DNA of 64,000 nt from the NCBI RefSeq assembly GCF_014805685.1, contig NC_060891.1, forward strand, positions 4,456,001-4,520,000, given 5' to 3'. This document shows, in pieces, positions 57,061 to 64,000 of this stretch. Below the pieces are notes generated by a model. It ran no database searches. It was not told the origin of the DNA and saw only the letters and a program-made list of their open reading frames with translations. Source of the DNA: Silurus meridionalis. Its lineage: Eukaryota; Chordata; Actinopteri; Siluriformes; Siluridae. Position 1 is the stretch's first letter, and every line of letters starts with the position of its first letter. The position numbers and the translations under genes are program-made.

Positions 57061-57765
57061 CGCTTTTTTCAGCAGAAGCTTGATACGTGATTTCTCCACC
57101 ATCCCATGAAAAGATTTTTGCATACATTTTTTTGCCACCTTAATATACATTTTATATAATGAACCGCCACTAAACGGTTAATCGTGCATCAAAATGTCCC
57201 TTTTAAGTCCAATATAAGAAGCAATGTACCTCATAATCCCCCCAAAAAAGAAAGAAAGGAAAGCGAGATGTTGTGTGTTGTAGCTCGTATGTTGGCTGCA
57301 CATTTAACCCCAACATATGACTCTTTGAGGCCATCTGGAGAGTTGGCTCATGTCGGAGCAATCCATTGAGGCTCTCAGTCTCTCTCACAAGTCGCGCAGT
57401 CTTCCCAGATGATGAAACCCCCAGAGTTTTCGTGTCACAATGATGGTGGAATCAGACAGCTCATATGGAGAGAAACACAAAAGAATGGATGCGAGGTATC
57501 GTGTGGATGCGAGGTATCAGTGTTTAATCACTTCATTATGATCGTCTAACATCAGAGGTGTTCAAACTGGGCAGAATTGTAATGAAGTGGTGTAAGTAAA
57601 TTGGAATATATAATGAATTGTACTGTAGTCAACACTTCAAGATTTGCGAACCTTTACACGTTCTCCAAACGATCTGAGCCGTCCTAATTTTATAAAAAAA
57701 AATGGCTGAGGAGCAAAATGGGGATTTTTGATTTTGAAATCTCCCATATTAATGGCCCCTTTAGA
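57061..57765. other. Non-coding DNA
   Basis: GTGGATGCGAGGTATC occurs twice in tandem at 57487-57518 (first copy starts ATGGATGC). Nothing else recognised. Confidence 0.4.
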
Positions 57766-57840
57766 AGAGCACCATCAAGCTGCCACTGAAGCATCCTTGA
57801 GCAAGGCCTTTACGATAAATGTCAGTGTAAATAAATGTAT
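57766..57840 (+). mobile_element. SINE fragment
   Basis: GCTGCCACTGAAGCATCCTT then GAGCAAGGCCTTTACG and GTGTAAATAAATG resemble the body and tail of a tRNA-like fish SINE. The head is missing. Confidence 0.6.
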
Positions 57841-58327
57841 GGAAAAACTGATTGAAAATGATGCACACATTCACTTTGGCTGTAAAACTTTGCATTATTT
57901 TTAGGTAGAAAAATACTTTGAATCCACTATAATATGTTGCATTAGCTGTAAACTATTTAATTAAAATAGTAAAATTTATTGTTTTATTTTTTTTTTTTTA
58001 CCATATTTAACTAATTCTCATAGCCCCAAACCATTCAATTAAATATATTTAAAATATTTTGTCACAATTTCATTTAATTCTCAAAGTTAAGTGCGTGTCA
58101 CAATATTATACTTGTATATTATATATTATAATTTTTATAATCTAGTAATAACAGATTTTAACTCTATGTGTTGTGTTTCTTATTTTTATTTATTTTTTAT
58201 TTTGGTGCCAGTTGCATTGACAGACATTCATATATGGGATGTGCTTTCCATCAACATTCCTACTAACTGGACAAAGTTCATCCATCTTTCAGCTTCTGTG
58301 CTTTATGTTAATTCTAAAATTAATCAT
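57841..58327. other. AT-rich non-coding DNA
   Basis: Low complexity in places. No gene. Confidence 0.4.
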
Positions 58328-58795
58328 ATTTATTATTATTATTATTATTGTTATTATTATTGGATTGAAAGATGAGATTATATTTCCATTTTGTTCAGTA
58401 AACCAGATTAAGTTCTTTTTTATTCCAACTACACTGAAACTGCCCAAAGAAAGCAGTGATAAGTTGAGCTAAAAGCTTGTGATTTCATAGTGATATTTTT
58501 GTGATATTTTAGGAGCTGGATGAGCAATTAAGTCTGTCTGTGTTTTTTTATTTTAGTGATTAATGAGTTGTTTTTGTTCGAAAATATATTCGAGGTGCAC
58601 TGTTGAATTTTACGTCTCTGATAACACACACACTAAGATAAAGGCCTGGGCACTTTTGTTATATCTGCTCATGTGTGCATGGTTGAGGGATCCCAAACAA
58701 CATGCACCTGAGTCCCGATCCTATTTTTCACTATAAACAATAACAATAATAAAAAATGCATTTTAACCTGTTTTGAAGTACTAGCATAATAGCTC

Positions 58796-58826
<31 letters not shown>

Positions 58827-58891
58827 ATATTATCATTTCTAGTTTTTGTACAATATTTTTACAATTTTTTTTTTTACATTTTTCTATTTTA

Positions 58892-58948
<57 letters not shown>

Positions 58949-59093
58949 AAGGTATTTTGTGTTTCAAATAGGTTTAAAATGTTTATTATTGTTGTCTAAT
59001 AATAATAACAATAATAATAATAATAATAATAAATTACCATAGGTGCTTCAAAACAAAAAGTGCTTAAAATGTTTTCATTTGTTTATTTGTAAC

Positions 59094-59124
<31 letters not shown>

Positions 59125-59173
59125 CATTTTACATTTTACATTAATACTAGTAATCTAATAGTAATTGTTGTTA

Positions 59174-59210
<37 letters not shown>

Positions 59211-59252
59211 ATTATTATTATTATTATTATTATTATTGGGAGAAGCCGAAAG

Positions 59253-59308
<56 letters not shown>
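58328..59308. repeat. Cluster of seven ATT/AAT arrays in both orientations
   Basis: ATT arrays lie at 58328-58362, 58891-58945, 59174-59237 and 59253-59308. AAT arrays lie at 58798-58822, 58997-59032 and 59092-59123. The Leu/Ile-rich open frames over this region are translations of the arrays and not genes. A 15-base RTE-tail word sits between the last two arrays. Confidence 0.97.
59238..59252 (+). mobile_element. RTE/SINE 3'-end stub inside an ATT array
   Basis: GGGAGAAGCCGAAAG equals the 3' terminus of the tRNA-Glu SINE and RTE family. Both sides are ATT repeat, so a target duplication cannot be told apart from the array. Confidence 0.7.
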
Positions 59309-59310
<2 letters not shown>

Positions 59311-59559
59311 TGTTTTGTTGTGCCAACACTAAATATTTGTACTGAGAGTCATTTAGATGTAACATATTAGCGCTGGTGCTCTGGATAATCTGCAAATTCT
59401 CTAGATTTCAGTCATTTTTAAAAGTATAATTTCGATCACTTATGACATAAAAAAACACTCATTCTTCAGTGCCCTTGGTAGGATGCAGTGTGTTGTTGCT
59501 CCTTGCTATATTTGTTGTGAGGGACATATAAAATATTTGTGCTCGCAATTCAAGAAAAT
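59309..59559. other. Non-coding spacer
   Basis: Nothing recognised. Confidence 0.4.
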
Positions 59560-59900
59560 GACCTTCATAAACATAAGACCATTTTATGCTAATGTGACCA
59601 TGTTTTCAGACAGGATTCACATGTGATTATTACGGCGCAGCGGTCCGAACAATGGCGGCAAAGTAATGTGCGACAGAAGCGAAGCCTTAACAGGACTTAA
59701 TGCCATAATGCCAACAAATGCCAACAGGAAAATAACAAGTGTCCCTTACTGTGTCTTTGTGGGAAGATTTTTAAAAGCATGTCAGAGAGAGGTATTTTTT
59801 TTTCCGTTGTCCTATAATGGATTTCGATTCCGCTGAATTTGCATAATGATGCCGTTCTTCCTAATTAATTATAGATTCAGCATTGTCCTTCACGTAATGC
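59560..59900. promoter_or_regulatory. Candidate conserved noncoding element with OCT/SOX-like site
   Basis: The block is repeat-poor. ATTTGCATAATGATG at 59837-59851 differs at two positions from the classic OCT-SOX composite ATTTGCATAACAATG. TAATTAATTA at 59862-59871 is a homeodomain palindrome. Function is inferred from motifs only. Confidence 0.4.
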
Positions 59901-60591
59901 TTCCGTCAAAACCTGGCCGTACCTGCTGTGCTGCTTGAGAAAATCCTGACATCGGATATAAAATAATATAAAATAAATGAAAGATGGCGGTGTTACAGTG
60001 TAACTTATCTAAGAAGCGAAACACAGTGCTTACATATGCTATAGCTGATCTCTGCCTCTCTAATCCTATATGATTGTAAACCTGAACGCTCTTGGCATGG
60101 AAAGTAGGCCGCTGCAGATTTCCGCTCAAGTAGCAGCTGGGTTCTTCTGACATATGCTTTGGAGTAACATGAGCCATGGATATTAAAGCTTGAACCCCTA
60201 GTCAGGCAGAGGACTGAAGAGAAAAAGGGATTTGACATTTAGTCCAACAGGCTGTGCAGTGAGCTTCGTCTCTTTTAGATGTATCGTATTTATTTCCGTA
60301 AGATCTTCAATAAGCAATTCGGGTACATGGGTGAGATGTGATTTATTTAGTGAGGTGCACTGTATGCAAATGGAATACAAGCAGACTTGAGAATCTGTTA
60401 CTCAGACAAATGGGATGATACATAAGTGTAAAATCTGGTGTTTTGAAGAAACCATTGTTATACAGGACAGTCACAGAAAACACATTCTGGTGTTGGATGA
60501 ATTTCCAGGGTTTAGTTCCTAAACTTTGATCCAGGGTACATTACAGTTGGTGATTTGACATTCACTATATGGCGAAAAGTACAATATATGG
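59901..60591. other. Non-coding DNA ending in a Tc1-A-like terminus
   Basis: CACTATATGGCGAAAAGTAC at 60563-60582 resembles a Tc1-A end and lies just left of a hAT insertion. No gene is recognised. Confidence 0.45.
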
Positions 60592-61241
60592 TAGGAGGTG
60601 GAACGGTACACGTATTCGTACACGTATTCGTACTGAACCATTTCGTTACAGGGTTTTCGGTTCGGCGCACGTGTACCAAATGCAATCCTTTTTACATGCG
60701 GAACTAAAGTTAGCACAGTGTCACTGTGGCTACACACTCCGCACTGATTTGTAGTGTGCGGAAATAAGATTTTTAGTGCTTTGTAAGACTCAGATTTGTT
60801 TTTCGCATGCGAGAAATTGCTGCCACGTTTTTTTCTGTAAATCTAGCGATATGGGTTCTTTCGAATTTTATGTACAGCTTTAAGAATTTCTCTTAAAAGG
60901 AGAACGTCCTGACAATTTCCCATATCGAGGGAGTGAAAGAATGGAAGGAATAAGACATTTGTTAAAGTATGCTGAAATTAGTAGAACAGTGAAGTAGATC
61001 ATATCTTTGGGAAAAAAATATTAATGTAAAACACACACAAAACACAAACACACATACACATCTGTATTACCCAAATGGGCTCTAACAAATGTAAACTATT
61101 TAATAAATATTTTCCATTAATTTAATGTTATTTATAATATTAATTTAATTTATGCCAATTCAATCAATTATTCAATTTAATCATTGTAATAAAATGTTTA
61201 TTGCATTAATTTTGATTTATTCATATTTCTTTTTGACAATA

Positions 61242-61300
61242 TTATTAAATACTATTGTTTCGGGAGAAGCCGAAAGAAAGTTTATTAAATATTATTGTTT
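61242..61300 (+). mobile_element. 21-bp RTE/SINE-tail insertion with 19-bp target duplication
   Basis: TTATTAAATACTATTGTTT (61242-61260) and TTATTAAATATTATTGTTT (61282-61300) flank 61261-61281. The insert is C, then GGGAGAAGCCGAAAGAAAG, then T. The match between flanks is 18 of 19. The inserted word is the exact 3' end of the SINE copies at 29448, 30205 and 38815. Confidence 0.93.
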
Positions 61301-61306
61301 TTATTG

Positions 61307-61817
61307 TACAGCTGCAGCAATCGATTATTTTGATAATTAGTCCATCAATTAATCAGATAAAAAGTACATTATTCTTCATTAAAGAACAATAATAAATATA
61401 CAAAATAAAATCTGACAGGTCTCTTAAAATAAACAAGAAATTTGTTTCTTTTTTAGTAAAAAAATGAATTTTAATTGCTGGAATTGCAGTCTGTGAAAAC
61501 TAAATCAATTTAGTGCATTTAATTGACATATTACAAAATGGAAATCCAAATATATAAATAAAAAGTGAACTTTGGAAACTTTCTGTTGGGTCTCATTTAT
61601 AAACATGGCGTACACAAAACGAGGCTAAAAACGCACACAACCTTTGCGTGGAAAGTGGCTTTTATAGACACTTATAGATGAGACCCCTGAGCAGTCCAGA
61701 TTTAAGCGGGTGGTGTGGCCGTAATAATGGTCCATGGGGAAACACAGTGCTCCGTAGTTAAATGGACTAAACAAAGCATTTTTTGTTTGAATTACAGGAG
61801 GAATCGTTTCAGTCCTA
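61307..61817. mobile_element. Non-autonomous hAT family C, full copy
   Basis: The left end TACAGCTGCAGCAATCGATT and right end AATCGTTTCAGTCCTA are imperfect inverted repeats of the TAGGGCTGCAACGATT type. Flanking octamers TTTTATTG and ATTTATTA match at 6 of 8. Interior near the right has CTCCGTAGTTAAATGGACTA, also seen in reverse at 37418. No transposase. Confidence 0.75.
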
Positions 61818-61968
61818 ATTTATTATTTAACCAAGTCGCCATTTTATTTAAAATAAAAATAAAATAAAAATTTAAATGTAGATGTTCACAAATGTTAATA
61901 ATAAACTGCGTTAATGAAAAAAACTATAAGCAATTTTATATTTTCCACTTCTTCTTGGTACACCCCTA

Positions 61969-62290
61969 ATATATGCACAAATAGACTGGGTCACCTTACT
62001 TTTCCAGCTATATTTGGTTTTTCCCTTCACTTGAACTAGAGACCTGAACCTTTTCCAGCAAGCCAATGCCCCTGTGCACAAAGCCAGCTCCATACAGATA
62101 TGGTTTATGTGGGTTGGAGTGAAAGATCTTGAGTGGCCTGCTATAGAAATCTGACCTCAACATCAGTACCTGAGTTTACTAACACGCTTCTGGCTGAATG
62201 AGCACAAATCTCCACAAGCACTCTAAAATCTATTGGAACATCTTCCCAGAAGATTGTTATTATTATAACAGCAAATGGGGACTAAATGTA
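61969..62290 (+). mobile_element. Tc1-A family element
   Basis: It starts at TATATGCACAAATAGACTGG then GTCACC, a decayed family end. CCCCTGTGCACAAAGCCAGC, GGTTGGAGTGAAAGATCTTG, CTGACCTCAACATCAGTACC and CAAATCTCCACAAGCACTCT follow, then CATCTTCCCAGAAGATTG. The segment between the CTCAAC and CATCAGTACC words is deleted. The hAT family B copy sits exactly at its left end. Confidence 0.85.
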
Positions 62291-63319
62291 AAATTTTATG
62301 GTGATATGTCATTTAAATCCATGGGCAATTTGACGGTGTAAGTCCATCCTTTGCGTGTATCAACCTCTAGTCTTTTGTGTAGGCTTTCCACTAGATTTCG
62401 GACAGGGATTTTGTGGTTGATATTGTGCAAAAAGGTCTGGTGCTCCAATTCCATGGATGTAGACAGTGTAGATGTTGGCTCTGTAGTTCCAGTTAAAGAA
62501 AACTGTAATGCTCCAGGATACACAATTGTATATTTTTAACTTATGGATGTGATGCTCGAGTGTTCACATGCAGAACTTCGGACTATATAGAGTAGGACCA
62601 TATTTGGACAGTGCTCAACCCTTGACTTGCCTTCCTCAAAAGGACAGAAGGATTCACCTCTACAGGTGTAAAACTGCAAGATACCCATGAAGCATGATAC
62701 CAGCAGTGACAGAATCCACGGCATTGTTCACAGGAGCTGTTTGTTTTCGCGTTATGTAAGCTGATTACATTACCAGCCTGAGTTGGATTACAAAATAGGA
62801 TTCAACTAAAGAAAAGATTAATGAAGTGTAATTAAAATCATTTCAGTCCCCGTTTTCCATCACATGTTGATGAGAACTGTGAGTTTAAAACCGATCTTCG
62901 ATCCTGTGTCATGTAAATAAGGTTTGACGAGTAAGCCTGAGGTTTTTAATTAAGTTAATCACACATGCAATGAATATAAAATGTCAAGGTTATTTATGGT
63001 CAAGGCAAACGTCTGATGCTGACTGAAACAAAGTTGTTCTGATGTGACCTTCCTCAGTGTTTTTGTTCCGCATCCCAAAAAAACGCTCAAGTGGTTTTTG
63101 GACCTGAAGGTAGGAATTTCACATGGTGATACTTCAGGGACTCCATGTAATACTACACGCCATCACAGACCAATAGTGTTAGTATGGGGCAACAATGTGA
63201 TTAATCAGACCAGAAATCCTTTTTCAGTCGTTTCATTGGCCAGTTCTAATGCTCATATGCCCATTGTAGAAGCGATGGGTAATGTTAATGTGGCTTTCTG
63301 ACCATCAGCAGTTTGTGCT
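62291..63319. other. Non-coding DNA
   Basis: Several short frames (62296-62523 minus, 62536-62724 minus, 63044-63301 plus) show no domain I can defend. The 63044-63301 frame lies just before a Tc1-like segment and may be a continuation of it. Confidence 0.35.
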
Positions 63320-63600
63320 CTAGTAGTTCTTCTGTGGGATTGAATCAGATGGTCTAGCCTTCTGCACATCAATATGCCTTCAGCGTATATTTCTCCAGTT
63401 CACCAGTTGTTAGGTACTAACATTTGGATACTGGTATAAACCCCACAACACCAGCTGTTTTGGAGATGCTCTGGCCCAGACTTTACATTCCTACTTCCAA
63501 CACATCATCTGTTTACTTGTGGCCTAATATAGCCACCCCAAGACAGGTGTAACAAGGTAATCAAAGCTATTTGTGTCACCTTATTACATTTATGGCGCTT
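63320..63600 (-). mobile_element. Tc1-like element end
   Basis: TAGTAGTTCTTCTGTGGGAT, GGTCTAGCCTTCTGCACATC and CACCAGCTGTTTTGGAGATG, then CTCTGGCCCAGAC and CAACACATCATCTGTTTACT, are the reverse strand of the N-terminal and leader part of a fish Tc1-like gene. The rest is absent or unrecognised. Confidence 0.6.
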
Positions 63601-63726
63601 TGGTATCCAGAGTGAATTTTCTCACCCAATTTTACACCAGACGTGGTAAGTGTGTGAGGACCGCAGTAAAGCTTTATGCTCGCATTTGAATCAGTGTGCC
63701 ATATTACACCAGGCGTAGAAACACAT

Positions 63727-64000
63727 ACACTGTATTGCCAAAAGTATTGGGTCACCTGACCTTTCCTGCAATATGTGGTTCTTTTCCAAAGTGTTACCAC
63801 AAAGCTGAAGGCATTTAATTGTACAGGACGTCTTTAGATGCGCTACAATAAAATTTTGCATTCATTGAACTTGGAAACCCAAACCTGTTCCAGCATGGCA
63901 ATGCCCCTATGCACAAAGTGAGCTCCTTGAAGATCTGGTGTACATGCTTTGGAGAGGAAGATCTTGAGTGTCCTGCTCTAGAGCTCTTATCTCATTCCTA
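63727..64000 (+). mobile_element. Tc1-A family element, cut by window end
   Basis: CACTGTATTGCCAAAAGTAT then TGGGTCACC is the family left end. CCAGCATGGCAATGCCCCTA, GCACAAAGTGAGCTCC and GAAGATCTTGAGTGTCCTGC follow. It continues past the last base. Confidence 0.85.

Larger units (their letters stand above)
60592..61968 (-). mobile_element. hAT family B, copy 3, with two nested insertions
   Basis: The left end TAGGAGGTGGAACGGTACAC and the right end TTGGTACACCCCTA are inverted repeats. Flanking octamers ATATATGG (60584-60591) and ATATATGC (61969-61976) match at 7 of 8. The interior is reversed relative to the copies at 34981 and 49679 (TATCGAGGGAGTGAAAG, TTTGTTAAAGTATGCTGAAA). It contains an RTE-tail stub (61261-61281) and a hAT family C element (61307-61817). 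No transposase frame. Confidence 0.85.

Noticed and set aside
59122..59395. Leu- and Ile-rich membrane-like proteins on both strands
   Set aside because: They are translations of ATT/AAT arrays.
1..64000. CRISPR array, operon or other prokaryotic system
   Set aside because: No spacer-repeat arrays, no dense coding, and the repeats are those of a vertebrate.

Overview
The window looks like teleost fish nuclear DNA. It is AT-rich, full of long dinucleotide and trinucleotide arrays, and carries repeat families typical of bony fish: L2 and RTE non-LTR retrotransposons, a tRNA-Glu-derived SINE, Tc1/mariner and hAT DNA transposons, and a trace of a DIRS-like element. A catfish-like fish would fit, but that is a guess. 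I found no intact host protein-coding gene, no rRNA gene and no functional tRNA gene. Family names come from remembered motifs and consensus features; no database search was run.

Layout. 1-6 kb: a broken L2 LINE (1755-3410), two Tc1 pieces around a CCAT array, and a small hAT element (5656-6080). 9-13.5 kb: the best-preserved retroelement piece, an RTE reverse transcriptase (9351-10405), then a decayed Tc1 and a hAT copy. 13.5-20 kb: mostly single-copy DNA with island-like blocks that resemble conserved noncoding elements, plus a local non-coding duplication. 20-24.5 kb: L2 and Tc1 remains and a palindromic 27-bp minisatellite. 26-27 kb: RTE and DIRS-like fragments. 29.4-31.7 kb: two complete SINEs, a third SINE of another type, and a three-level transposon nest. 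33-39.5 kb: hAT and SINE pieces. 41-45 kb: an almost perfect 149-bp tandem duplication and two unclassified DNA transposons. 47-56 kb: Tc1, hAT, LINE and mariner copies among long AT, CA and GT arrays. 58.3-59.3 kb: a cluster of ATT/AAT arrays in both orientations. 60.5-62.3 kb: a second nest (hAT in hAT beside a Tc1) that also contains a 21-bp RTE-tail insertion with a 19-bp target duplication.

How the parts relate. Two SINE-LINE partnerships are visible. The tRNA-Glu SINE ends with the RTE tail, including the last codons of the RTE reading frame. A second tRNA-like SINE ends with the tail seen on the minus-strand L2. Near-complete target-site duplications around four RTE-tailed insertions show these tails were inserted by reverse transcription, and in one case almost nothing but the tail was copied.

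The single-copy islands (for example 17690-18120, 25190-25660, 35640-36100, 56680-57060 and 59560-59900) suggest an intergenic or intronic region near a developmental gene. This is inferred from sequence texture only; cross-species alignment would decide it.
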